Assembly: GCA_024180945.1 (NCBI GenBank)
Contig: JAKSGN010000037.1
Span: forward strand, 1,741,501-1,805,500
From: Macrophomina tecta
Lineage: Eukaryota; Ascomycota; Dothideomycetes; Botryosphaeriales; Botryosphaeriaceae
Length of the DNA: 64,000 bases
Direction: 5' to 3'
The notes beneath the pieces are model-generated. The model was given only the letters and a program-made list of their open reading frames with translations. It made no database searches and was not told the DNA's origin. A program made the position numbers and the translations under genes. Every line of letters starts with the position of its first letter. Within the stretch, counting starts at the first letter, position 1. This document shows positions 1 to 11,568 of the stretch, piece by piece.

Positions 1-1181
1 GATATTAGCCTTTATAATTAATATATTAAAGGCTACTTTAAAGGCTAGTAGAAACTTAAGCTTCGTAATATAGTTAATATAGTTACGTATTAAGTCTCTA
101 ATCTAACTCCTATATACATGCTTTAACGGCGAGAAGCAGCTAATATCGAGCGGCTATAGAAGGTATAATAAATATAGTAGTATATAGAAAGTATAGATAT
201 TATTCTTCTTATAAATTACCTAGAATTCGAGCGAGTTATAGCTCTCGTAGCCGTCTAAGATTAGTAGCTAACGCGCGCCTATTATCTACTCCTTTATATA
301 CTTATTAAAGTGCTATAGCTATGCGATACTAAGCTCGTTTATTATCTAGCCGTTATCGCTAACTATAATAACCTAATCGCTAGGTATATCGTCATCCTCG
401 TACTAAGTAGAGAGGTAGCACTTACCTATAAGAATAATAAATAGCGGGATTACCTACCTAGCTATATTAATTTCCTAGATTACTATAGCCTATTTATACT
501 CACCTAGCTATATTACCTTCGGTTAATTATGCCTCTCTAAGCCTGTAACGATAAGCTGCGATAATATCTTGCCTATTATAAAGCTAGTCTCGTTGAAGTT
601 ATAGGTATCCTCGTCGTAGATACTGTACGTGGCTTTAGTACGCTATATAAGCTTAAACTAGTTACTAATAACCCTAGGATCCTCGTATAAGGCTCTCTAC
701 CGATCGTACGGCCGATTAAATCGCGTTATAAGGCGAAGAGTCCGCTTAATAAAGTTTCTTAGCTACTTCTAGCTAACCTGGCCAGCACCGCGCTCGGTAA
801 GCAATTTATTGGCTATATCTCGTATAGCACCTAGAGTGGGCGCAAACCCTCGCGAATCTAGGTCTAGTATATATCCAATAATCACCTCCTCTTTAAGCTT
901 GGTAAGCTTCTTTGATTAAGGCTCACAATCGCGTCGCGCAGCGATTCCGGCGCGCCGGTCGCGTAGGGTGGTTCGGGGGACGTTAAACGTTCGTGCAGCC
1001 TACCGTACGCTCCCAATCTGCTTCTTATTAATAGAGGAGATAGTAAGAAAGATATCTGCTTCTTTGTAGGTTGATTACGTATCAATTGGTTGAGCCATTG
1101 TAGTGGAGAGGTAACGCGTTGTAGAAAGTTAGTTGGGTGGGCGGCTCGCTTGCCTGGGCGGCTCGCTTGCCACCTACGTTA
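1..1181 (-). mobile_element. Fot1/pogo-type DNA transposon, RIP-decayed, cut by the window start
   Basis: A transposase reading runs leftwards from an ATG at 1098 and matches the other pogo copies here. Around 838-868 the minus strand encodes the LDLDSRGF motif of the CENP-B-like DNA-binding part. Around 590-620 it encodes YNFNETSF where the intact copy at 17.4 kb has YNFDETGF, so the first catalytic Asp has become Asn. The right terminal repeat (about 1132-1181) holds two tandem copies of a GCAAGCGAGCCGCCCA-like unit and ends at TA. The frame has many stops. The other end lies outside the window. Confidence 0.75.
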
Positions 1182-1828
1182 GTAGAAAAGTATTTATAAT
1201 TTAGTTTCTATCTATTCTATTCCTCGGGAGGGCGGTGACCTTAGAAGTAGATAGAGTAGCTTATTCTACTCTAGGTACTCTATAGTGTTCTGGTCCGAGC
1301 GCCTTCGGAGTAGTAAGAGTACTATCTTAGCATTACGTGCTTTACGTAAGTGCGCGTGGGTTCTTTCTACGCCGTACCCGAGCTCTCTACTTACTGCCTC
1401 ATCCTGCTGTTTTCTAACCCTGTGGAGGCTGCGCCGTAACACGTCGTCTATTTAAGCTAATATGTTATCTAAGGATATATAAGAGCCGTCCTACGTATAT
1501 TGCTGCGTATGTAGTTCGTTGCTGTCTTACCCGTGACTGCATTGCTGCAATATTATACACCCTGGCTCGTGCCCCTGGACGGCGCGCACGTGAGGTGGAG
1601 ACCGCCTATCGGTGCGTTGTATATTAAATTTTGAGTTCTTTGTCATTAAGAAAGGAAGCTGTTTCAAGTTTTCGTTTACATAGCGTCTCGTATTCAAAGT
1701 ACACTCTGCTAAAATATCCGGGCCCGGTCTGTGTAAGAAGAACTGGGCAAAAGGTGATGGCAGGGGTATAAAAAGAATTGCCGGAAGAATAGAACCTAGC
1801 ATGAGCTCCGTCGACTCAGAACCCCATC
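1182..1828. other. Intergenic, no gene supported
   Basis: Mixed composition between the pogo end and the 3' end of the nuclease-like gene. Open frames on either strand are short and resemble nothing I know. It probably includes the 3' untranslated region of the minus-strand gene that ends at 1829. Confidence 0.4.
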
Positions 1829-3178
1829 TCATGTCAATAACGCCTTCTCGAGCCAAGGTCTGTACGTGTCACTTGCCCATTCCGCCAACCGCCTCAGAGA
1901 CGCCGCGAGCTGATAGATACCAAGAACCGACCTGGTGGTCCCCAGGCTCAAATGCCGGAATATCCTCATCTCCGAGCCATCCTCAAGTTCGGCGAGCATG
2001 AGCTTCCACTCGTGGCCTTGCACAATAACCAAGGGCAACGTCGGGAGCGCCGAGCCTCCATTGCTAAGTCGCTGCAGCCAGCGGAAGTGTGCAGACACCC
2101 ACACGGCCAGTTGCGCATTGGCCACGTCCTCTTCGATGGCAGCGCGCTTGGTCTCGATACTTACTGCAATGGGCGAGAACCGTACGTGCTCGGCGGTCGT
2201 GTGGTTGATGGCAGAAAGGCCGTCGTGGCGGAGCTTCGCGCGGACGAGGTTTGCGAGGCGCTCGTCCGACCTGGCGTCCAGGACGACGGCAAAGTCAACC
2301 ATCTTGGACTGCGTAGCCAGGCCTGCGGCGGAGCCGGGCAGCAGCGACTGATCCTTGATTTGCGCGGTGGTGACATTGCGGTACCACACCGCCCTCTCGC
2401 TGCGGCCACGCTCGAGGGCGAGCCGCAGCGCGCGGGAATGGACCTCGTTGTTCCAGTCTGCCTCGCACAGGTCCTCCTCCTCGCACTCGTTGGCGGCCTC
2501 CATCAGGCTGTTTGCCGCCGCCCAGAAGCCCTCGTGCTCGGCGCGCTGCTGCTCGCTGCCGTCGCTGTCGCCGAAATTCAGATCGTCGAGCAGGTCGTCG
2601 TCCAGGAGCGCCGCAGCGCGACCCTTGACGGCACTCGGGAGCAGCCCGATGCCCCGGCCCACGCGCCGAATGTCCCTGCACAGCTCCCGCACGTCCGCGG
2701 GCGCCTGGCCCGGCTTCTCGAGCGTCACCGCGCGCACGTGCACGCTCGACAGCTGGAGGTCGCCCAGGCGGCGCACTGGGCTGCGGAGACGCCGGCTGCT
2801 GGTGCCACTGGCCCAGCTCGTGGTCGACGAGCGGCTCGGAGAGGGCGAACGCGCGGTCGCGGGGCCCGAGGCAGCGGCCGCCGGGGGCGCGCTGGAGGAG
2901 GGATAGAGGGCGGGGATCGCGGCCATCGATGGCGCCGGCCGGGGTGTCTCTGCATCTCCATCGCGCGTGCCGCCAGACTCCGGCCCCGGGGAGCTGCGCG
3001 GTGGTGTTGTTGGCGCCATCCTGTCCTTGCGCGGCGACCGGCGGCGCGACCGGCGCGGCTCCGACATGCTGTTGCCCGAGACTTCGGCCAGACGTGGCCG
3101 TTTGCGAAGACGGCCCTTGAATTCGTAGTCGGAAGGATCGTCGGGCTGACTGTCGAGCCAGACGGCGATGGTAGTCAT
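1829..3178 (-). CDS. PD-(D/E)XK nuclease-like domain protein
   Basis: A single uninterrupted 449-codon frame. Residues 1-135 are basic, Ser/Pro/Arg-rich and probably disordered (RRSRRRSPRK near 42). The C-terminal half from about residue 145 looks like the fungal PD-(D/E)XK nuclease-like family: a VDFAVVLD strand (Asp295), then IAVSIETK (Glu342-x-Lys344, the ExK of the fold), then a helix with NAQLAVWVSAHFRWLQRL (354-371) and the LPLVIVQGHEW strand. Proteins of this kind are common in accessory regions of filamentous fungi and are often near transposons. Nuclease activity is untested and the role is unknown. The start ATG at 3178 gives a family-like N-terminus. A mirror-image frame on the plus strand is a GC artefact. 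Confidence 0.8.
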   Translation of the reverse strand: MTTIAVWLDSQPDDPSDYEFKGRLRKRPRLAEVSGNSMSEPRRSRRRSPRKDRMAPTTPPRSSPGPESGGTRDGDAETPRPAPSMAAIPALYPSSSAPPAAAASGPATARSPSPSRSSTTSWASGTSSRRLRSPVRRLGDLQLSSVHVRAVTLEKPGQAPADVRELCRDIRRVGRGIGLLPSAVKGRAAALLDDDLLDDLNFGDSDGSEQQRAEHEGFWAAANSLMEAANECEEEDLCEADWNNEVHSRALRLALERGRSERAVWYRNVTTAQIKDQSLLPGSAAGLATQSKMVDFAVVLDARSDERLANLVRAKLRHDGLSAINHTTAEHVRFSPIAVSIETKRAAIEEDVANAQLAVWVSAHFRWLQRLSNGGSALPTLPLVIVQGHEWKLMLAELEDGSEMRIFRHLSLGTTRSVLGIYQLAASLRRLAEWASDTYRPWLEKALLT

Positions 3179-3596
3179 GGTGGTTTCTGGCTGTGCGGCG
3201 CCAGGCGGTGGCGGTGGCAGTGGTGTTGTTGTATCTGCGTCGTTAGATCCGGTCGGCGGGGCAACCGTTTATTACGTAATACACTAGCGCTGTGCGGCCG
3301 AGGTTTACCCGGACCACTACCCTTCGCTGTCTCCGGCTAGCGGAGACTTACTTAGAAGATAGCACGACTCTCTCCTTATATACTATTTCTAGGTCTCAGG
3401 CATTCGCAGCGAACAGCGCCAGATGTCTTTTCGCCTATGGCGGCCACTGCTATGATTGATGCCGGTACGTAGTGACTGACGTACTGACGGTACGTACTTG
3501 ACCATTCTGCTCTTCACTATTTAAACATTGTCTCGGCTTATCCGTTGACTAATAGGCTGCACAGGTCTAGTCCTATATTGGTACTTTCGATCGAAT
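3179..3596. other. Intergenic between two divergent genes
   Basis: About 420 bp between the minus-strand nuclease-like gene and the small plus-strand gene, probably holding both promoters. I see no distinct regulatory motif or ORF. Confidence 0.35.
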
Positions 3597-3824
3597 ATGT
3601 CTACTTCTGAAGCGGATGCCCTTCTCCAGGAGCTGGAGGCTGAAATGAAGACTCTTCAGATAGCGAAGGCTAGCCAGTTCGCAACACTGCCGCTTGTCGC
3701 TGCTGCGGAAGTCCTTCAGGAGAGTACGGTATGGTGAGGTAGGTAGGTGTTTACGCGCGTCTTCATGACACTTTACTAACAGCCTACCTGTTCCCAGAGC
3801 CTCCCACTTTATCTGCGAGCTTAA
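3597..3824 (+). CDS. Small two-exon gene, 52-residue protein of unknown function
   Basis: Exon 1 (3597-3728, 44 codons) begins MSTSEADALLQELEAEMK and is a good amphipathic or coiled-coil helix. Intron 3729-3797 starts GTATGG, has a textbook TTACTAAC branch site and ends in CAG. Exon 2 (3798-3824) adds SLPLYLRA and a stop. The splice signals and codon choice look real, but the product is short and could be the surviving 5' end of a longer gene cut down by the transposon remnants that follow. No family recognised. Confidence 0.4.
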
Positions 3825-4055
3825 AAGTCTTGATCGCAACTATCAACTCCACAGGCACATAGAGTGATTGTGTTATTTATACGATATACGGAATATGCCA
3901 GACACACTGTTCCTAGCCTCCTTCTTCTATGAGAACAAAAGCGGCAGCATAATCTGTGACGGATACTTTATACCTTTGTGTAACCGTATGTATCCCCTCG
4001 TTGAGATTTCTTAATAAGGCCCTGATATCCGCCTATTCGTGTAATTTGCCTATAG

Positions 4056-5690
4056 CAGGGAGCAGGGCTGCACATGGCCTGGCACATGACGCAGCCCGCA
4101 ATTGCCTAACCCAATCCCGCACGACAATAGCCTGACCTAGCCCGCTGGATAAGCAGTATCATGTAGCCTGGCCCTGGCTTGTCCGGGCTAGCCATTGGGC
4201 TATCACAATAAGCGCGTGGTGTTGAGTTTGGTTATCCAATGAGCACGCGCGCTACCCTACCTCGCTTTGGGATTTGCCCCCTTGCCAGCGTTCATAGCAA
4301 GTAGTCGACTCAACACCACTTATTATATAAGGCATGCACTTACGCCGCTGCTACATAGGAAGATTCTCCATGTTTTAAAGTATCTTGGAAAAAGTTAGCG
4401 ACTGTATACGCGTACAGGAGCCTACCTTTCATGGCCAACATCAATTCCCAGGTGGAGGACTCGTTCCCCCCACCTACTCCCTCAACCAGCAAGCGGCATT
4501 AGCACGCACAATAACGACCTTACCGAGATGTTCAACGCTAGCAGCTTACCTCCTAGCTTTTATATACCGCGAGTCTGTGATCTTAACGGTACAATCTTCG
4601 ACCTGCAGTGCCAGACGGCTTCGAATTAATACCGCTTACGTCAAGGGAGCGCCGCAAGCGGAAAAGCCACATTTGGGCTGCCCATTAAGGAGGCTTCCTT
4701 ATGCGCCGCCGGCTAAAAAGCGATGGTAATAAGACGCAATATTGGGGCTGTAAGCTATGTTATAAACAAGGCACCGACGTCTTATATAAGACTGTAGATA
4801 CCTCTCACGCGGCAAGGTCCTTACGCAAAGAACACGGCATCAACGAGGGCACTCCAGTGGTAGTAAGTAGCGAGGCAGAGCCGCAAGGTTCTTAGCAGCA
4901 CCAATATCAGCAGCCTCCTCCGCAGGCACGGCGCCAGCTGAATCACGTTAAATACCGCTCCGGCGTTACTAAATGGGCTCTGAAGACCAATCAGAGCTTC
5001 AAAGTTGCCGCAGATGAGTCGCACTTTGCGCTACTTAACGTCCTAGCCGAAGGCCTTGCACCCCAGAGTTACCGCTTCTCAAGAATGACCCTTCAGCAAT
5101 GGCTTATAAGATTATATAAGCACAGCAAGACCACTCTTCGCCGCCTAATGCAACTCGCTGTCTCGGCTATCACCCTCTCCTTCGACATCTGGACGTCGTC
5201 AAATAACATGCCGTACCTTTAGGTCCTTGCTCACTTCATTGACGCGTATGGGAGGCTCCAATGCCCGCTCATCGCGCTGCCGCAGATGCCGAATAAGCAC
5301 ACGGGCGTGCATATTACAGACATCCTCACCAGCTTTATCCAGGACTGCAACCTTACCGGCTACCGTAATTACTTCGTTACCGACAATGCGACCAATAACG
5401 ATGCGGCTCTCGACGAAGGCGAAGAATATATTAGACTTCTAGCTTAATTTTCCCGGCGAGGCCGCTAGACCTGTCCGAGGAGATAAACTAGCTATACTAC
5501 TCGGCTCAGGTCCAGCTCCGAAAGATCCTTAATAGGGCTCACCCGGCTCTCTATAGTAAAGGTGAGGTAACTATATCCTCATAAAAGTTTAGATGCTTAA
5601 GGACGTATTAGGGCGTAACGAGGACTTTTAGGCTGCTTTAGAAGATAACGTACTAGAAGAACTGTTGAATTTAGTAAAGAATAAGATTCT
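4056..5690 (+). mobile_element. hAT-family DNA transposon remnant (5' end and transposase N-terminal half)
   Basis: A hAT-style terminus, CAGGGCTGCACA, lies near 4064, followed by a subterminal stretch rich in AGCC/GGCT words. The transposase probably started at ATG 4431 (MANINSQVEDSF). A BED zinc finger follows around 4650-4840: RERRKRKSHIW, then YWGCKLC (CxxC) and two spaced His. A hAT core-like stretch at 5150-5400 includes LSFDIWTSSNN, HFIDAYGRLQ and YFVTDNATNND. Stops and frame changes interrupt it. The C-terminal part and right terminus are missing because LINE sequence begins at about 5690. Confidence 0.7.
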
Positions 5691-7443
5691 TGGTGATGAG
5701 TAGGAGCAGGAGGAGAGGGAGGGAAGGGGGGGCAAAAGGAAACAAGGTCGCACAACACCTTCGAGCCCTCAAGCGGATAACGAAGGGCATGCATCCAGCA
5801 GCAGCGGTAAAGGCTGCGAAGGCGTGTTTAGTCCCGGTAGCCGCGTACGGAGCAGAGGTCTGGTACGAAGGGATTACAAAACCCTCAGCGAAAAATAAAA
5901 GTAGTACGGCCAAGGAGGTAAAACCAGCGCAAGGTAAACATATTAGCACCATTAATAGAATCCTCCGCGTAACGGCGAGGGTAGCTCTACCGGTGTGATG
6001 AACGACTCCAGTGCCTATAATATACTACGAATTAGAGATCCCACTAGCACGCGTACTTCTACAACAGGTCTACAAGAGGGCATCACTCAGACTCCGCCTG
6101 CTAGACAAGGACCACCCGCTGGCATTAAGGGTCCGGCCAAGTACGGACGGGCAGGATCTATAGGGGGGAAAAAAAGAAGAAGAGGACGGCCCTTCTAAGA
6201 CTAGGAAGCCTAGTGGAGAGTCACGCGGGTATAGAGAATAGAACAACTCACCGAAGAATGTAAGCGGCCAGTACTAATACCATCTACCTACCGCGACGGG
6301 CCTGCAAAGGTCCTACAAGGAAAGGAGGCAGGTGTGAAGGAATTCGAGGAAAGGCTATAAGTAGACCAGCTAGGAATAGTCTAAATCTACTCGGATGGAT
6401 TAGAGCTTGACTCGAGAACCGCGTGGTCCTTTGTAATCTACCAGAAGAAGCCAAGAGTCTACACCAGCACCGGAACCGTCAGCAAAGCTAAAGTGTTTGA
6501 CGCAGAGATCCGAGGAACAACAGAGGGACTCCAGTGGGCGAAGGCAAACATGGACAAGCTACAGGCACTAAGAATAGCCCTATCCATCGACAACACGTTA
6601 GTAATTTCGGGAATCGACAGAAGCACGCCAGTAAGCTCGCAAGCACAGTTTAAAAAGCTAAAGCCACTACGAAACAAACTACGACCCATCAGGATAGAAA
6701 GGAGTTAGACTCCAGGACACACAATGAGGAAGCCGACCTACTAGCAAATGCGGCGACGAAGGCACCAAAGGCGGAACAAGGGCCAGCAACGGTGGCCTGG
6801 ATGAGAAGGAAAAACAGAGAGGAGCGGACACGCGACCTCGCAGCCTGCTGGGGAAAACAGCAAACACCCACCTACCAGCCCCTGGGCCTACGAGTAGGAA
6901 ACCGGAATCCAGCGCTGGCACTACCGCGGAACATACTACACCGGCTCCTCGCAGAGAAATCTGGCCCATGGAGACTTTTCCTTTTCGTTCCTCCGCATTT
7001 TCAAGTAACTTCCGCGTCCTCGCGCTTAAATCTTTCGTGATACTCCGCAATGGCACTTCATCGACTGCCGCCTAGCGGCGGGATGGAAGTACCCGGCAAA
7101 CCTGAACAGGGCATAGAAGATCGGGGTCATCCTTAGACCTAAGTGGCGGTTCCTCTTCCAAGGTCTGGTACAGGAAACCGAGGTATACAGGAGCAGGCGC
7201 AACGCGTTACAGAGTCCCACTCCTACATCAAGGGAAGAGGGTAAGGAAATGGCAACGGTGTAAACCGGCGCATGTGTGACGAAGGCTCCTAAAAGAGCGG
7301 AGCACACGGGAAATTTTTATTTGCAAGCAGGAAGGAAGCAGAGGATCTTATTTTTCCGGCGAAAGGGTGAATACTCCACCCTTCTATAAGCCCCAAGGAA
7401 GGCGGACTACGCAGATAGTATATAGACGAGGTAAAATCAATCG

Positions 7444-7485
<42 letters not shown>

Positions 7486-7490
7486 CCGCT
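5690..7490 (+). mobile_element. Tad1-type LINE, 5'-truncated, degraded
   Basis: The plus strand encodes the end of a reverse-transcriptase ORF2. AQHLRALKRITKGMHP and YGAEVWYEG (5750-5880) are typical of the thumb/connection region. An RNase H domain follows (about 6385-6780: YSDGLELDSRTAWSF, AEIRGTTEGLQWA, TPGHTMRK). Several stops break the frame. The copy ends in a (CAT)n tract at 7441-7487 that probably represents the LINE tail. Its base composition is near normal, so it is only lightly RIP-mutated compared with the copy at 54-60 kb. Confidence 0.7.
7441..7487. repeat. (TCA)n/(CAT)n microsatellite, about 14-15 units
   Basis: A perfect trinucleotide run directly after the LINE remnant. The tail position suggests an expanded LINE 3' tail. 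The poly-His and poly-Met readings it creates are not genes. Confidence 0.9.
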
Positions 7491-8642
7491 CTTACTCCTC
7501 ATGCTACTACTGGCGTTCAATGAATACTCTTTGCTTTCGTCATCCAGTGCAACACAAGGAATGGCGGGGAAGACTTCTCAATGGTGGTGGAAACGAGACG
7601 AACGAGTGCAGGGGCATGTTGATGTGGTTGGTGCCGGAAGTAGATGAAAGGAATTGCAAAGGTGGAGTCAGTGCCTTAATTTTAGCTCAAGGGTGAACAG
7701 AAAGAGCTCTTGTGGCATACTTTGCGCGGAGTCGGAGGGTGGATGCACTGAATGAGTGTCATGAGGACTGAGGGGGCAGCTAACTAGGTCATGTCTTTAC
7801 AGCCCACTCAGCTGACCCGGTACGGAGTCAACATTGGGCAGTCTTAGACAGTAGAAACATACGTACCTCAGGATAGTCCTGAATCTGCGCGGTCGTGTCG
7901 TTGATGCTGACAGCCGTGTCATCAGCTCGAACAATGGTTTCGTTGACCCGGAAGGTCATATGCCTGCATTATTTGGTATGTAGAGACAAAAGTATTTGAA
8001 GTGAAGTACATGTTTTTGGTAGTTGAGCCCATAGCTGCAGGACTCTTGAATCTTAGAAATATCCGAAGACTTGTGCCGACGTTGTTTTTCGCTGAAGGCT
8101 ACTAAAGCCTCTTTGTTGCTGGCAGACGACTAATGAGACTGAAATGTCATCGTTCTTATGTCCAACCCAGTGGCGTAGTAGCTGCTCTTCACATTCGAAA
8201 GGCTAGCGTGACGAACAATAGGGCTGGGCTGACGCCAACGTGATAGGGGCTTGTTCGATCAACCTTGGATTGGTGTGAAGTAACTTTGCTGCACTAGGTT
8301 AGTTAACTAAAGTGACTGTGGTGGCCTCTGGAGAAATTAGCGCCGACGTAGGCTGAAACACACCAGAACGAAGGACAATAATCCCCCGCAGCCTGTTCTT
8401 TTAGATGCCTCGGCGCCGAAGGATATGAGATTAAAAGACCCCCTTCTCAGCTGACTGCATTCACTGTGTCAACCTGCATGCATCAACCGAGCAGACATCA
8501 CGCGCTGTTATTTAGGGGAGGTAGGAAGCGCCGCCAGTTTCATGTAGTGTGATTCGTAAAAGCCTTGGCGTCGACGCCCTTTCGGCGGTGCGCCTTCTTG
8601 AGTCCCGCTGGAACAGTACGGACATGCAGCCCACCATAGTCT
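7491..8642. other. Mostly empty intergenic stretch
   Basis: About 1.15 kb of normal composition between the LINE tail and the 3' end of the ABC-F gene. Apart from the possible mini-gene at 7797-7959, I see no protein similarity, RNA gene or repeat. Confidence 0.4.
7797..7959 (-). CDS. Possible two-exon micro-gene, 35 residues
   Basis: An ATG at 7959 opens a 31-codon exon (MTFRVNETIVRADDTAVSIN...) that stops exactly at a strong GTACGT donor (exon 7867-7959). A candidate acceptor at 7812 would add only LSGL and a stop. The even codon use and good donor suggest a real or relic exon. The true 3' part may be lost. No family recognised. Confidence 0.25.
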
Positions 8643-11153
8643 TCAGCCCGAAACCAATCGCTCGCTCACCCTCTCCTTCATGTTAGCAATGAGACCGTGA
8701 CGTCGTTTTACATTTCGAACATCAGCTGGTTGTTGCGGCAAGATGATCAGACTTTTCCAAGTTTTTGCGGAGGCCTTTTCAGCGAGCTCTTCGTACTGCT
8801 GCATTCCTCCTTCGAGCTTGGTCAATTTGCCTTTCGACAGCCGATAGACAACGCCCTGAATACCAAAGCCAAGCTCCTCGTCAGAGTCATCTGATGTTTC
8901 GCGCTCATCTTCATCAACGGTCTCGAGTATGCGCTTTGGAGACTCTCCTTGGACCACGCATCGCATGAAGAAACGATCGTGCGTGACAAGGAGTATCGCA
9001 CCTTCGTATCTGCGCAGGGCAATTGCGAGAGCCAAGATGGTATCAGAATCCAGATGGGTCGAGACTTCATCGAGGATGAGAAGCTGTGGAGGCATCCAAA
9101 GCAATTTCGCCAAGGCTAAGCGGACCTTTTGGCCTCCTGACAGTTTCGACAGCGGCACATCTGAAGCCACTCTTCCGGGAAGACCGATGGATGCGAGCAA
9201 GCCACGGGCATCACCCTCGGAGATGTCGTCGACAGTCTGCATCAGGTGCGTTAAAGAGGCCGAGTGAGGCTCGGAAACCCCGACAGCGGTCAGCTCTGCC
9301 ACTGCCCGCTGGGAATATCGTCCAAACCGGGCTCTAGAATGTCTTTAGATATCGCCCTTTGTTGGATTGAAAGGGCTAGATCCAGCTTCATTCTGTCCCA
9401 TGATTAATGAAAGCAGTGTTGACTTCCCCGAACCGTTCAAGCCAGCAATACCGACCCGCTCGCCGGGGTGAATGGTAAGATTGATGTCGGTGAGAATGGT
9501 TGTCGATCTGTTTCCGCCTTCGTAGGCGAACGACACTTTCTCGAGGGAGAACAGAGCTCCAGGGAACCGCAAATCCGCTGGAGAGAGCGGGAAAGCGATT
9601 CGCGGAGGAGAATCAAAGGTGGGAATGTCGATGTCACCGCGACGACTGCTGTGGAAGCCTGCATGGTCGCGGCTTAGCTTAAACCTGGTACCTTTTGCCG
9701 AGACTTCCATGCCCATCCGCTCGTCAAGCTTCTTCTTGCGCGAAGCAGCCTGCCTTAGCTTCTTGTCATCCCCGGCCCGCTTCGCAGCCTTGACGTTGTG
9801 GTCGATGGTTGATTGCATGTGCTTCCTTTGCCGATCCTGTGCTTCCTGCATTCGACTAAGATACTTGTGGGATGCCAGCCTCTCCGCCTCGTATGCGGAC
9901 AGAGAGCCACGGAAGCGCTCGAGTGAGCATTCGCGGAAGACGAGTAGCTCTTGCGCAACCGCATCGGCAAAGGTGCGGTCGTGGGTGACGACGACAACTG
10001 TTGTCTGCGTGAGGGACTGTAGGTACTGTTCGAGCCAGATGATGGATGGGAGATCGAGGAAGTTGGTTGGTTCGTCGAGCAAGAGCAGGTCTGTATCCTG
10101 GCAAAGGATGCAAGCAAGCTCGCATCTGGTCTTCCAGCCGCCAGACAATTGCGACACTGGCTTCTCCACGCTATCTGCAGAGAAGCCAAGACCCGACAGG
10201 ACCGATTTCGCGATGGCATCAGCGGCCGATGCGTTCATCTGCACACGGTGAGCTCGGGAAGTGTGCAGATTGTGATTAGAGAATTACCAGCTCCAGCGAC
10301 GCCTGTATATCGGTGAGCAGGCCCACTGCCCGCTGCGTCTCTTCGGCCAGCTGCTCTGGCTGCAGCTCATGGGGGCCTTGGTCTAGCCTGGGAGGTGGAA
10401 TTTCAGCTCTACCGGGAGGGAAGGAGAGGGGTCTGTCTACCTGGTCCGGGCAAGCTCAAGATCCTTCTCGCATTCAGCCAGTAGCTTGCGCGCCTTGAGG
10501 CCTCTCGCTCCACTCCGAGTAGTGGCAAATTGCCTCGCGTCAGCCGCGCGGTCAACAGTTCGCTGGTAAGTGAGATTGCGATAGGCCAGGCTGACAGCAC
10601 CCAGCTCGCCGGAATGCTCAAGGGCGTCAGAAAGCGCTTGGGCCTCGGCCACCAAGCGCTCACGATGCTTGTCGCTACGGACGACACGTTGCACGACAGT
10701 CTCATCCGCTAGCTCGAGGCTTGCGAATTGCTCATCGACGCCGGCGGTGGTCTGACCAAGCAACAGGACGCGCACGCTGCGAGGGACGCTCGGTGTCTGG
10801 CCGGTCGCGAGGGCGCGCAGAAAGGCTGGAGGAGGATCAGCAGCGGGGCCGATGAGGCAGCGGAGGAAACAGGCTTACTCGATTTGCCGACACCGTTGCG
10901 GCCGACGAGGACGTAGTGCCTTCCTTTCTGCAGCTGGAACGTAGCATGCGACAGGATCTCGCGGTCGCCAATGGCGATGGTCAAGTCGGATGCGGCAATC
11001 TGGGTGCTCAGCGCCGGTCACACAGTGAAGCCGGGGGCATGAACATACTTGGTTGGAGGCGAGCTCATCGGCACCCGAGTCGAATCGGCTCTGTTGCGAG
11101 GCAACAGTGACGAGCGCATCGCCCGACACGGGGGTCTTGCCCGTGCGCGGCAT
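8643..11153 (-). CDS. ABC-F family ATPase (GCN20/ARB1-like), five exons, one in-frame stop
   Basis: Exons 11049-11153, 10879-10999, 10441-10825, 10288-10387 and 8643-10238 join in phase, with introns of 49-53 nt, into 768 codon positions. That is the usual length of fungal GCN20-type proteins. There are two ABC domains and no membrane segment. Domain 1: Walker [10 protein letters not shown] (68-76), signature LSGGW (268), Walker [13 protein letters not shown] (Asp292, Glu293). Domain 2: Walker [10 protein letters not shown] (503-511), signature LSGGQ (603), Walker [13 protein letters not shown] (Asp627, Glu628), H-loop VTHDRFF. A charged linker lies between. ABC-F proteins act on ribosomes in translation control or ribosome assembly. 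A TAA at 9345-9347 (residue 535) interrupts the otherwise intact frame in the second ABC domain. CAA to TAA would explain it, giving a truncated product unless read through. Confidence 0.85.
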
Positions 11154-11224
11154 AGCAGCAGGTGGGCGGTGGGCCGCAGTGGAGGAGGGCGACGCGGCTA
11201 GGAGTTGGGTAACAAAGAAGGTAG

Positions 11225-11350
11225 TGGGGGCAAGGTGTGGGTGTGTGGGTGTGTGGGTTTGTGAGTGAGTGTGAGTGTGAGTGTGAGTGTGAGTGTGAGT
11301 GTGAGTGTAAGTGCGAGTGTGAGTGTGAGTGTGGATGTGGGTGTGGGTGT

Positions 11351-11381
<31 letters not shown>

Positions 11382-11395
11382 TACGTATGCAAGCA
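11225..11395. repeat. GT-rich minisatellite (GTGTGG/GTGAGT/GTGAGG units)
   Basis: Tandem 6-nt units drift from GTGTGG through GTGAGT to GTGAGG. The tract lies between the divergent ABC-F and glycosyltransferase genes, in or close to their shared promoter space. Long His-Thr and Arg-Val readings across it are artefacts. The unit differs from the TTAGGG telomere repeat. Confidence 0.85.
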
Positions 11396-11568
11396 GAGTC
11401 GGTGCCTGCCGCAAGTACCCAAGTAGGCAGCGCAACGGCTGCAACGCCGCGCTTTCTGCAAACGACAGCGCTCTTATTTTATTCGACCCGCCCGCAGCAG
11501 AGGCCGCCGGGCCACGCATTGCCTCTGCCTCTGCCTCTGCCTCTGCCTCGCGCCCGCCCGCTCCTCGC

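Noticed and set aside
1952..3340. 462-codon plus-strand frame opposite the PD-(D/E)XK gene
   Set aside because: Composition is Arg/Ala/Gly noise typical of antisense GC-rich DNA; the minus strand carries the conserved motifs.
7441..7487. Regular repeat considered as a CRISPR array
   Set aside because: A plain trinucleotide microsatellite without spacers, in a eukaryotic genome.
11352..11381. GTGAGG repeats resembling a telomere tract
   Set aside because: The unit is not TTAGGG and the array is internal, grading into GTGAGT and GTGTGG.
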